Origin: Takifugu bimaculatus
Lineage: Eukaryota; Chordata; Actinopteri; Tetraodontiformes; Tetraodontidae
Direction: 5' to 3'
NCBI GenBank assembly: GCA_004026145.2
Contig: CP034993.1
Span: forward strand, 1,764,580 to 1,828,579
Length of the DNA: 64,000 bases
This document shows, piece by piece, positions 13,148 to 23,202 of this stretch. The notes beneath the pieces are model-generated. The model searched no databases. It was not told the DNA's origin and saw only the letters and a list, made by a program, of their open reading frames with translations. Positions within the stretch are counted from its first letter, which is position 1. Each line of letters begins with the position of its first letter. A program made the position numbers and the translations under genes.

Positions 13148-13820
13148 AATAAATCCAAGCACTAAAAAATGCATTAGGATTCATCCTTGATGGAGCATAA
13201 TTATCTGCAGCGCTAGTGGACAAACCAACAGCCCGTCGTTAATGGCGTATCTCTTGGGCAGCGTCTCTGCTGCTAAATTACGATTTGGCAAATTATTGTA
13301 GATATATTTGAACTGCAAGTCTGGTCGGCAACGGAGGAAATCACCCACGGTGGAGCTTGACACCACACAGCCCCAAAAACACAAGTCCGAGCGGAGAACC
13401 TGGAATTAGAGCTTCGCACAATTAAGATTCGCATCTTTAGCTACAGCCAAAATTAGCGGCTTTTTTCGGGCTAGGTGAAACGGAGCTGGTTCTGGGAATA
13501 TGAGTGTAAAAGAATGAGAACAGACGCTGACAGAATCGCTCAGAGCTTCATCCAACGCTTTCACTTAACGAATAACCTTTTCTTTCCTCTCATTTTTCTT
13601 CTTTAATTATTTTTCAGCTGCGAGTATTGATCCAAAAATTGCCTATCCATGCTTGATGGATGAGAGGTCTTTGGATATCTATAATTTAGCGCCACCTGCC
13701 AGCATTTAAGCTGCTTAGTAATGCTCTGTTGGATCAATAATCAATAGTCAGGGGAGAAGCACCAGTCTCTGTCCCCTCTGTAGTTTGGTGACAGATCCTC
13801 CCCGTGTCTCTTCTCTCCAG

Positions 13821-14044
13821 ACTCGGCCGCTGCAGAAACATTGGTGAACATGCGGAAGGTGACCCATCAGACCATCAGCGAGGAGCTGTCCAAAACGGTC
13901 CTCCTGCCCTGCGTCTTCACCCTCCACCCGAGCTCGTCCACCGAGGTTCCCAGGGTCAAATGGACCAAGGTTTGGGGTCAGAGAGGCTCAGACGGTCTGC
14001 AGAAGGAGCAATCAGTCCTGGTGGCCAGAGACAACGTGGTGAAG
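13821..14044 (+). CDS. ncan: ncan exon: N-terminal part of the Ig V-type domain
   Basis: The acceptor TTCTCTCCAG ends at 13820. With the carried-over G, the reading frame opens DSAAAETLVNMRKV. It contains the first Ig cysteine (VLLPCVF), the core Trp (VKWTKVW) and VLVARDNVVK at the end. Residues run from 23 to 97. The exon ends at AAG before GTAACG, leaving a phase 0 intron. This is unusual, because in mammalian lecticans the Ig domain is carried by one exon with phase 1 borders. The Ig domain of lecticans interacts with link proteins and supports the hyaluronan complex. Confidence 0.88.
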
Positions 14045-14114
14045 GTAACGTCGGCGTTCTGTCTCGAGGTTCGTCGCTCTCGTTTCCGTGCTCATTTTCC
14101 TCCCCGTCCCGCAG
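14045..14114 (+). other. ncan: ncan intron 3, 70 nt, inside the Ig domain
   Basis: Donor AAG|GTAACG, acceptor CCCGCAG|GTG, phase 0. Its length is not a multiple of three, so retention would shift the frame. GGTGAAG occurs at both the upstream exon end and the downstream exon start. Mammalian lecticans lack an intron at this place as far as I know. Confidence 0.85.
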
Positions 14115-14283
14115 GTGAAGAAGGCTTTTCAGGGCCGCGTGACGTTGCCTGGTTACACCGCTAACCGCTACAACGCCAGTCTGGCTTTGTCAGGGTTGCG
14201 CTCCAGCGACTCCGGGCTGTACCGCTGTGAGATCGTGGTGGGCATCAATGACGAGCAAGACACGGTTCCCCTGGAGGTCACAG
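14115..14283 (+). CDS. ncan: ncan exon: C-terminal part of the Ig V-type domain
   Basis: The acceptor CCCGCAG ends at 14114. The exon opens VKKAFQGRVTLPGY and carries the second Ig cysteine in the hallmark DSGLYRCEIV. YNAS is a potential N-glycosylation site at a position where neurocan is also glycosylatable in mammals. Residues 98-153. It ends with one base of a Gly codon (phase 1) before GTAAAT. The spliced junction DNVVK-VKKAFQGRV has the same length as the corresponding mammalian neurocan stretch, which supports the splice sites exactly. Confidence 0.88.
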
Positions 14284-16430
14284 GTAAATACGGCGCTGCT
14301 GAGCCTGCAAATACTAACGTTGCACTAATGTAACGCCAGCATGTAGTTTTACAACTTTATTAGAATGGTCAGTCAGTAAATGTGTTCCAGTTAGTAAAAC
14401 TCCAGTTTATTTTTTTTTAAAAATGCAATAAAATCAAAGCATTTTCTTTTGAATTCAGAGTTTACTTTCCAAGTTTTGGTTTCTGAGAGCTGTAGAAGGA
14501 TCCCTGTGCTGAGGAATCCTCAGTATGGTCGCAGCGTGCACACAAAAAATGCCATGAGTGTGCAGGTGGAACAATTTGTGACTCCAAAGTTTACAGTTTG
14601 CCTAGCGCCTCTGGGGAAGTGCGGCTAAAGCCTTTTAGCAGCGGAGATGTTGCCCCTGCTGAGGTGCCTAAAGAGGTGTTACGTTAGAATAAACAAAGCC
14701 ATTTTCTTTTATCTATATTCTTTCATTCTATTACAGGGTGACTGAAGACTTTGTTCTACTATTCTATAAAGACTATTCAGTCTTTCTTCTCCGCTGACGG
14801 GTCTTTAAGCATGCTGAGCTCCATCTGTGAACAGGGTTTTTTCCATAATGATCATTTTCTCTGTCGTGGAGTGCCACAAGGCTCCGTCCCTGAGCCGGTC
14901 CTATTTTCTTTCCATACATGCAGTTGCCTCCAGTTCTTGTTGATAACGTTATGATCAACCTCTTTTGGCTCTGCTGTGGGGCTCAAACAGGATAGTTGGA
15001 CTGGATGTTTAACTTTGAATGATTTAAGACACCTCTGATAGGCCACCATCAGGGTCTGAACATGCTGCAGTTTGTCCTCTATCATTTTGGAAGATTTAAA
15101 TTCTATAGCAACAGGACTGATTTTGAGCTTTAATTTGTGTTTAAAAAGGGACTCTGCAGTGATCAGAATAACCTATTGTACAATATTTTTATTCAATTTG
15201 TTTATTTAAAAAAAGTAGTTTCTTTGCGCTGCTTCTAGATTGAGAACAATTACTTCCTGATTATGTGATTTTTTTAAAGTGGACCAATTTTTAAAGTTCC
15301 CTTATTTCTTTTACAACTATCTACATTTTGAATGTTTGAGGCTGGTTTACTGCCAACGTTGCTAAAAATGGAAAATGTTAAACAAATTGAAACACAGCAA
15401 CGCTGTGTCGACACGTCCGTAAGATTCAAATTCTCAAAAAGCACAAACAGATTTACGGGCAAAAACACTTTGAGCACCAGTTAATCAAGCATATTTATGC
15501 AGAAAACCACTGGTTGGAGCGAATGCTTTATTATAGTGTTTGTTTGTTGTGATTCGCTGTTCGTAACCACTTCTGGATTTGTTGAAATGTCATTTATGCA
15601 TTTTAAATGAGTAGCACAACACTAAAGCCTTATTTTTATAAAGAGTGGCGAATCTGTGCAAGTAAATATACATTCCAAACATTTTTGTAATATCTTAGCT
15701 ACCCCCCACCCCAGTAAATATTATTGTTACAAATAAAAATTAATAACATCCCTGAGCGCCAAGTGAGGGGAATATAAACAGCCTAATAAAGGAGAAAATT
15801 CAAGAGAATAAGAGCAGATTGGGCATCGCTGCCTCAAACCTCTCAGTTGCTTTTCATAACCAGACACCCAGTCAAGCTAATAATTTAGCAAAACATCAGC
15901 GTACACTAGAAATACCAAGAGCTTGAGAGGTTTGCATAGATCTCAGCAGCTTAACTAAATGTCATGCAACTCACGGCCATATTGGTTTTGAGCACATCTG
16001 TATTCGTGGAATTCCTGCAGTAGCCTAGCTGGAGGCGGCTCGCCGTGCTGGAGCCATGATCACTGTGTGAGGAGCTTAGCCGCAGAGCTTTCCAGCTCGC
16101 TCTGTTTCTCAATAATATCCCCGCGGGGAGACCTCACGGTAATTTATAAAGACTGGTGCTGCAGCTCAGATGGGAATTTCCGCAGGTGAGGTTTCTTCAT
16201 TCCAGCTCTTTCACCTGGATCCTGTTGGGCTTGTTCGAGCAACTGGAGCACATCATCTTTCTCCATAAAAAGCCATTTACATTTAGTAAACAAGGGGCGG
16301 TCTTCCATCTCCTCCTGGCCAATCGATTAACGTGTGATGAAAACCACTCCTTCAAAGAGAAACCAATTACGCGGCTGGCGAGAACTAGCCATCTCCGGGG
16401 CTTAGCCCTAATTGGCAGTCATGTTGCTTG

Positions 16431-16560
16431 ACAGAGCGCAGCCGTCCGCGCGCTAATTCTGCCGAGTGCTTAACGTGTTAATTAGCAGTTATTGATACTG
16501 CTCGGCTGTATCAATATCATATTAATCCGCACTGTTTTTCTTAGGGACTTGATTATCCGT
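16431..16560 (+). promoter_or_regulatory. Enhancer-like AT-rich block with an inverted repeat
   Basis: It contains CGCTAATT, TTAATTAGC and a perfect inverted repeat ATTGATAC (16491-16498) / GTATCAAT (16508-16515) with a 9-nt loop. Dense TAAT and ATCAAT cores suit homeodomain/PBX or ONECUT factors. Regulatory function is inferred only from motif density. Confidence 0.25.
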
Positions 16561-17866
16561 GTCTAAGCTCTGATGAAAGGTCTTCGTCTTGTGCCATTTC
16601 TGTGTGTTGTTGTTTAGAGATACAGTCGCCCTGTTGCCTGTTTCACATTCTTGTTCTCATCTTTCATGTGTCGTCTATTTAGTGGAATATATATATATAA
16701 ATTTAGTCTCCGTTGTCGGATGGTGGGAGCCACAGTAGTAGCTACCTACAATCCTGTTTGACCCCAGCTGAAAGGGTGCTCAGGTGAGGTCGTGTTACAT
16801 TTTTGATCTAAGAATTCACGTTGGCTTTTCATGTGACGTTGTTTCAAAGTCCCCAGGACAGAACGGGGAGAGGACAAAGAGGCTATTCCCAATCTAATTC
16901 TGCTCGATCTTTCTGAAGAAATCACACACAGCAGCGTCATTGTTTTCACTTTTAAGACAAACCCACACGCGACTGTGTTTGGCCTCATTTATAGCTCCAG
17001 GGTTGTGTTTCTGTGTCTCACAGTTCAACAAGTGGAAGGAAAAGTAGCTCTTTTCTCTGTAATTAACACCTGAATTCCATAGATACGTATCCTATTAAAA
17101 TATGATTTTACCCCCCATGAGCCATTTTAGATGCAGTTTACAAGAGCGAGAAGCAAAAGATCCTTTGGAGTCGGTCTTTACATCCCTAAAGACACGTACA
17201 GTTCGGTTTGTAGAGCTAGTTTCCAACCTTTTAAAAACGAAATAAAGATTAAAGCACAGTGGTCCAAATCTGGGCAACATTAGTTCATGTCTGAAAGTCT
17301 TCACACTAGTTCTAAAGCCTTTTTGACTTTTACGCTTTTCCAGTTTGTTCAGGTCTGCGTCTTTTCTCAATGCTTCTTATGACAGATCACTTAGTGTGGA
17401 TATTTCCGCCATAACGGGCAAAATGTTCAACGCGAGTTCTCAGAGTCTCACTCTTAAATGGCCAAAGGCTGCTGAGCAGACCATGGATGGAGGTGGTGGG
17501 TGTTATCTGCTCTGGGAAAACGTCGGAGAGAATTTTCTGAGCCAGTCCTTGTTTTTGTGATAATGAGACACATTTTCTTGCCATAACAAGATAACCAGGA
17601 TTCTTATCTCGAGAGGGGTAAATCAACTTATATCTCAAGTAACAATTTACTTATTATCTCAAGTTAACCAGTGTGTGTATTCATGTGCAGATTGAGTGCA
17701 AATGTATTCGTATTCTACAAGCAATGAGAGGACATTTTGGAGACGTGGGGACATTTTAGCTGGTCCTGATAACAGTAAAAGGTGTGTTTGAGGGCTGAGA
17801 TTAAAACTGGGCCGAGGACAGAGTTTAACACTTTATGTCAAAGAAAATCTCACAGAGGAGGATGCA

Positions 17867-17869
<3 letters not shown>

Positions 17870-17947
<78 letters not shown>
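17870..17947 (+). repeat. (TG)n microsatellite
   Basis: Pure TG tract of about 78 bp in intron 4. Confidence 0.97.
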
Positions 17948-17949
<2 letters not shown>

Positions 17950-19053
17950 CTCTTAAGCCTATAAGAAAATCCCAAGATGGTCAGCATCTTTCACTGTTGC
18001 CATGCAAACTGATAATCTAACCAGTCTTACATGGGAGATGTTTTTCCTGAATTATGTCCGGCTCCTTTGTAACCCAATAGACTGAGAAAATAATGTAGGA
18101 GCTGTGAATGCAAGGAGAACTGCACTGAGAGAGAAGTGGCTAACAAGTGAGCGTGAAAGGCAGCAAAGCTTTCGATGGTTGAGGCCTTTATAATTATTGT
18201 AATCTTGGAGGGGTGAAGGCCAAGGGTTAGTGGGAGGGTTTGGCTTCGAATAAGGGATGGAAATGGAAATGAGAAATATATTGAGAAATATATACTTATA
18301 TGTATACAGCAGAGCATCGCAAAGTGCGTCTGACAGAGTCCCACCCTAGCAACAAGAACCTGGCAGCCACAGAAAAGAACATGGTGGACGAGTCAAAGTG
18401 GGATTCTATTGGAATCAAGAGGGCAAAAAATAAAAACAGAAAGACCAAGAGGAGGGCTAATGGTTGCATAGACAGTGGATGGAAGTCATCATCTTTCACA
18501 CAGATCATGCTGGAAGACTAACAAAGACAACAAAATACTCCCAGATTATAACAGTACTTATTCCCCAAATGTTCCAGATACACGAAGAATAAAACACAGA
18601 CAGAGCTTTAGCTCTGTCAAAAAGCTGTAGCCTTACTAGACAATATCCTGACTCTCCGCACATCCATCCTGCAGATGTCAAAACACAGGATTTTTAACAC
18701 CGGCCTGAAGGAAGATTAATCCCTTAACGCACACAAAAGCCGAGGGGTGTCAGAAGAAGAGCACTGTCTCTTTTTCTCCCTGAAATGAAGTTTTGAAGGA
18801 TACAAAAGGTACAAATAAGCGTGTTGGGTATTGGAGCACTAAATCCTCCAGTAGAAAAAGACCGGAAATCCACAATCCTCCCTAGTGTTTGTTTCAGAAT
18901 TTGCATTTCTGTCCGGAGATGCAGCAGCCTCAGTGGAGACGGGTGGGAGTGCCAGGAAGGAAAAGAGGAGCCATAATATCTGGCCCACATCAATATGAAG
19001 AGAATAAGGACAGTTTGACAGGGTGATGGACTGCTGGGAAGATGGGAACTGGG

Positions 19054-19054
<1 letters not shown>

Positions 19055-19086
<32 letters not shown>
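19055..19086 (+). repeat. (CA)n microsatellite
   Basis: Pure AC tract of about 32 bp. Confidence 0.96.
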
Positions 19087-19089
<3 letters not shown>

Positions 19090-19840
19090 GTCTACCTCGT
19101 TTGCTTGCTTGCCTGGAGTGTTAATGCTCAAATTGCCACGTAGCTGCATCTCGCAGGAATCTCTGTCATTCCTGCAGACAAAGCCGGAGCAGATAAAGGA
19201 GCTGTTCAGCAGCCAGATGCCCACCGGTTCCTGTGTTGGATTCTCCTCAAGGGAGTCGCATTGTGTGACTGGCAGGCAGAGGTGGGAACTGGGGGAAGAC
19301 TTGGTGGACGCTTCTGAAGCGATTATATGCTCCTTTCACACTGTATCGCTGCTTTCAAGGGTTTTTATTTCTTTTTACATGCTTTTCTACCTCTCTGGTT
19401 CCTTCCATACGTCTTAAATGCAGCGGAGCTCCGTTCGTGTTGGGGTTCTTTTCTCTTTTTAACCTTCATCATGAGTTTGACAACAAACGTTGCGCAGAAT
19501 GGTGACATTGAGTGTGCATCGTTAAAGCGGGAAAATAAACATCACTACGCTTTGTCATATACTGTAACCAAGGGCAACATTTCCTTTCCCTGCACCGCGC
19601 GCTGGATGCAAATGAGACGCGCGTATATAGGCTGACTAAATGTGAGCGCTGCCGATTGCGTCTCTTCCACAGATGGAACAATGTCACTATATGACGGAGC
19701 TTTGTTTGTATTTATGTGCGAACGTGTACGTGCTCGTGTCACGATTGTTGCACCCCATGGATACAGAACTATGACCCATATGTGATAAAGCGTAACTGAT
19801 GCGGCAAGCGTCTGAACTGATGCACTGTGCCTCTCTGCAG

Positions 19841-20015
19841 GTGTGATCTTTCACTACAGGGCGCCGCACGACCGCTACGGTCTGACCTTCGCTGATGCCA
19901 AGAGGGTGTGTCTGGAGAACTCGGCGGTCATGGCGACGCCGGGGCAACTGCAGGCCACGTTTGCGGATGGATACGACAATTGTGATGCTGGCTGGCTGTC
20001 CGACCAGACAGTGCG
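19841..20015 (+). CDS. ncan: ncan exon: Link module 1, first half
   Basis: The acceptor CTCTCTGCAG ends at 19840. The translation begins GVIFHYRAPHDRYGLTF and contains KRVC and DNCDAGWLSDQTVR. This is the start of a Link (proteoglycan tandem repeat) module that binds hyaluronan. The first two of its four cysteines are here. The motif GYDNCDAGWLSD is neurocan-like. It ends phase 2, inside an Arg codon, before GTAAGG. Confidence 0.92.
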
Positions 20016-21131
20016 GTAAGGCTTTCACGAACGGTGAATGCGTCCGTGAAACGACACTCAAAAGGCAGAATCTCCCTGCTGTTATCATAAATGCTAACTC
20101 GACCTATTTAAGTCGGTCTCACCACATGTGTGTACGCTTGGTGACGGTTAACGTCTCACTCTTCTCGGTGATCCGTCAGCTGCCTTTACCTAGCTGGCTT
20201 CCATCATTATCTGGGGCTTCAGATCGCTGTTTCATCAGCAGCGAAGCAGACCGAGCATTGTTTTCCTGACAGCGTTTTCTCAACCATCGCACCGTGCCGC
20301 CTTCTTTCTCCCTTTCTTTGTCTCCCTCCGCCCTCCGCTCCTCTTGTTCTCACTTGGGAGCACCATAATTGGTTCAGATTCAGTAGGTTTCAACTGCACA
20401 TCAACCAGGAGAGAACTGTCCAATTAATCCCTTAAAAAACCCATACGGACATCAGCCGCTGCTTCATCAGCGACCAAGCGGAGACGCAGAGGCCAGAGAC
20501 ACTACAAGACAGGGCTCCTGCTACGCTGATACAAACAGGTGGCTGTTGAAGGACAGCTGCAGGTCGATGGTCTTACCTGTCCCTTGCAGTGGTGCAGACG
20601 CAGTCTTTTAATCACCATCTTTGCCTCTGCCCTGACGTTGCTGGGACCAGTGTCCTATTGGGATAATTGCCCAGTTGGAGTGCAAATGTTGCCTCCTTAC
20701 ACGTCACTGAAGGAATCCTGATTCTTTTAATGTCTCCTTGACTTCCCTCTTCTGGACCCCACTCACCATGGCTTTGATGATGAATCTCAACTGCAACTCT
20801 TGCGCCATGCTTTTAGAAAAATAACTGCATAATTATAAAGTGGACATTACACTGTGGGCAGAATAAATAAAAGCGCTGAGATATCATGCATTACATTTAT
20901 ATCCTAAAGTTGTTTTGACATAATACATTTAAAGTCTAGGTAGTAGGGCCTTTCTTGTGTTCCTTTTTTCATTATTCTTTACATTTTCTGCAAATTACCG
21001 CTCATTTTAATCTCACTGTCTTCTAGAAAGTGAATAAAATGGTGATTTGATTTGATTTTGTTCATAGATGAGCACAGACTCTTCATCTGGCAGCCCAGGT
21101 TTAATTTGATCAGCCTTCTTTTGCTCTGCAG
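20016..21131 (+). other. ncan: ncan intron 5
   Basis: A 1.1 kb phase 2 intron inside Link module 1. Two short diverged copies of a CATCAGC-rich segment lie near 20230 and 20465. Nothing else is recognised. Confidence 0.88.
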
Positions 21132-21259
21132 GTACCCCATTCAGTCACCTCGACCTGGTTGCTACGGTGATCGCGAGGACTCACCTGGAGTCCGTAACTA
21201 TGGCATTAGGTCTCCCGATGAGCTGTTTGATGTGTACTGCTTTGCTAAGCAGTTTCAAG
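21132..21259 (+). CDS. ncan: ncan exon: Link module 1, second half
   Basis: The acceptor is TTTTGCTCTGCAG. It completes the Arg codon and reads YPIQSPRPGCYGDRED, then PGVRNYG and ELFDVYCF. These give cysteines 3 and 4 of the first Link module. It ends phase 1 before GTAAGA. The split of Link 1 into two exons with an internal phase 2 intron is the conserved lectican arrangement. Confidence 0.93.
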
Positions 21260-21854
21260 GTAAGAGCTGGGAGCTTAAACTGGGGTTTAGTCATGCATGG
21301 GTCCACTAAGCTGTGGGCGCATCGCTCACAACTCTGTGGAGGCAGAAGTTAGTAATCTGGTGCAATAAAAGGGGAGAGCAGGGCAGATGGGGAGGAGGGG
21401 GAAGAGACAATAACAACTCTTGTTCGCAGGAAAATCATCTCCACAGTATTAGATCTGTGTTTCATGTCTTATTTCTGACAGGAAATTCTTCAGTTAAACA
21501 ATAAAGGGATGCGTGGCAATAGAGGATCTTGTAAATTTGCTGCTGTGATTTCAATAACTTAACTTCAGATCAATTTAGCACAAAAGTAAAAATCCAGTTT
21601 GTCAGTCTCCGCAGTGCCGGTTCAGCAGAGCTGAGGCAAACAGAATAAACAGCCTGTAGCCAAAAAAGCAGCATGTCTTGGATGTCCTTAAGAGTGAAGT
21701 AAATTCGACCTTTACCCTGATCGTATTGGATGTAAATCTTGGTATTTTTTCGTACGGAGAGAGAATGTGAGAGTTCTTGGTCAGAGGGCGCCTGTAGAGA
21801 CCTGTGAAAACCCTCCCTCCTGTTCTGAACCTCTTACCCCCCTCATCCTTCCAG
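21260..21854 (+). other. ncan: ncan intron 6
   Basis: A 595-nt phase 1 intron between the Link modules. No recognised elements. Confidence 0.88.
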
Positions 21855-22148
21855 GAGAGGTTTTCCACTCGGCGGTGCCGGAGAAGCTGAGCCTGGCCAC
21901 GGCCTCCACACACTGCCACTCTCTGGGAGCCCAGCTGGCAACTGTCGGGCAGCTCTACCTCGCCTGGCAGGCGGGTTTGGATCAGTGTGACCCCGGCTGG
22001 CTGGCCGACGGCAGCGTCCGCTATCCCATCAACATCCCACGCAAGAACTGTGGCGGAGATGAGCCCGGGGTGCGGACCATCTACAACAACCCCAACCGCA
22101 CAGGCTTCCCTGACACCACAGCGCTGTTTGACGCCTACTGCTACAAAG
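21855..22148 (+). CDS. ncan: ncan exon: Link module 2, complete
   Basis: The acceptor CCTTCCAG ends at 21854. The exon encodes GEVFHSAVPEKLSLATA, then THCH, LDQCDPGWLADGSVRYPI, KNCGGDEPGVRT and FDAYCYK. All four Link cysteines are present. NRTGF is a potential N-glycosylation site. With Link 1 it forms the paired hyaluronan-binding unit (residues 255-352). It is a symmetrical phase 1 exon of 294 nt. The donor is GTAAGTGA. Confidence 0.94.
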
Positions 22149-22386
22149 GTAAGTGATAAACTTTATGTATCATCTCTTTGGTAATTACCATGGCAACAAG
22201 CTCGCCGTGTGGGAGTCTGGTTATTAATTACTTGTTTGTGTAAAAGTGGTTGCTAAGAGGATGTGTGGAACAGAGTGCCCTTCTGATGATTTATTTATTT
22301 GTTTTCTTAGTTTTCAGGGAGGCTCAGTGATGTGTTTAGTAGGACATCGCTCTTGGTGTAATCTCGTTCTTATGTCTTCCCACTAG
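22149..22386 (+). other. ncan: ncan intron 7
   Basis: A 238-nt phase 1 intron between Link 2 and the central region. The donor is GTAAGTGA and the acceptor CCCACTAG. Confidence 0.88.
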
Positions 22387-23202
22387 TGGGGGTCCAGGCG
22401 ATGGAGGCACAGGCACTGGCCCAGACTGGTGGCAACAGAGTGGAGTCAGTGTCATCACAATACCAGCATGGCTCCCCCTTCTCTGAGACCTCCTCCTGGA
22501 CTGGTCTGGTGGACTTGGACAACACTGGAGTTCGCTCCATTGCTGGAAGCAACAACTCATCTGAGATCTCCGAAGAGCATGTGGTTATCCATTTAAAACG
22601 GGAGGACGACTGGGACCGAAACCAGAATGGACTAGAAACTGTCCAACACAATAACGAGCAGGAGGAGCAACCAGCCATCAAAAAGGGTCCTAAAATCTCT
22701 GGCTCAGAGAGTCTTGAAGGTTCTGCTCAGGAGGAGGAGGATCATTATTTTGAAGCCTCTGACACACCAACATTATCCACCACAGCCTCTCCTACTCCCC
22801 AGACTAGCAACAGTGTGCTGGCTGACATCGTCGAGTCTCTAATGAGACCGTTTAGGTACTGGACTGGAGGCGAGGAGGTGGAGAAGATGCAAAAACCAGC
22901 TTCGCATTTTGAAGAAACAGCAGGAGAGGGTCACGCACAGATGGAGGCATCCACCAGAAATCCCAGTTCATCTAAAGCTGGAGGAAACAAGGCTGACACG
23001 GACAATGCCATCAAAGAGCACGCCAGTCAGGCGCTTTCCTTCTGGCCTCCGATGGCTGGAGTTCAAAGTCCCCTGGAGGGCCTTACGGAGCGGGAAAAGG
23101 AGACGACCCCACTGAACCAGCAAGCGCCCAGAGTCCACAAAGCAGACCAAAGTAACTCCATGATGCAGCCGGTAGCCTCCAACCCTCCATCTGCTGTAAA
23201 CG
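22387..23202 (+). CDS. ncan: ncan exon: central mucin-like region, part 1
   Basis: The acceptor CTTCCCACTAG ends at 22386. The 816-nt phase 1 exon encodes residues 353-624, which are rich in Ser, Thr, Glu, Gln and Pro and have no cysteine. No globular fold is expected; this is the start of the extended glycosaminoglycan-bearing segment. Ser457 lies in the acidic context ISGSESLEGSAQEEED, a plausible chondroitin sulfate site. NNSS is a potential N-glycosylation site. A short hydrophobic/aromatic island, LMRPFRYWTGGEE, interrupts the polar sequence. The donor is GTATGA. The reading frame would stop 6 codons into the intron if unspliced. Confidence 0.88.

Larger units (their letters stand above)
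4357..13820 (+). other. ncan: ncan intron 2
   Basis: A 9.5 kb phase 1 intron with a GTGAGT donor and a TCTCTCCAG acceptor. It contains several TG/CA tracts, a long CCTG tetranucleotide array, a possible Harbinger-type fragment near 6340-6900, a tRNA-like relic at 11676-11728 and an 18-base G run. Nothing else coding is supported. Confidence 0.85.
14284..19840 (+). other. ncan: ncan intron 4
   Basis: A 5.6 kb phase 1 intron between the Ig and Link 1 exons. It holds a 78-bp TG tract, a CA tract and an AT-rich block with homeodomain-type motifs near 16431-16560. No coding sequence is supported. Confidence 0.85.
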
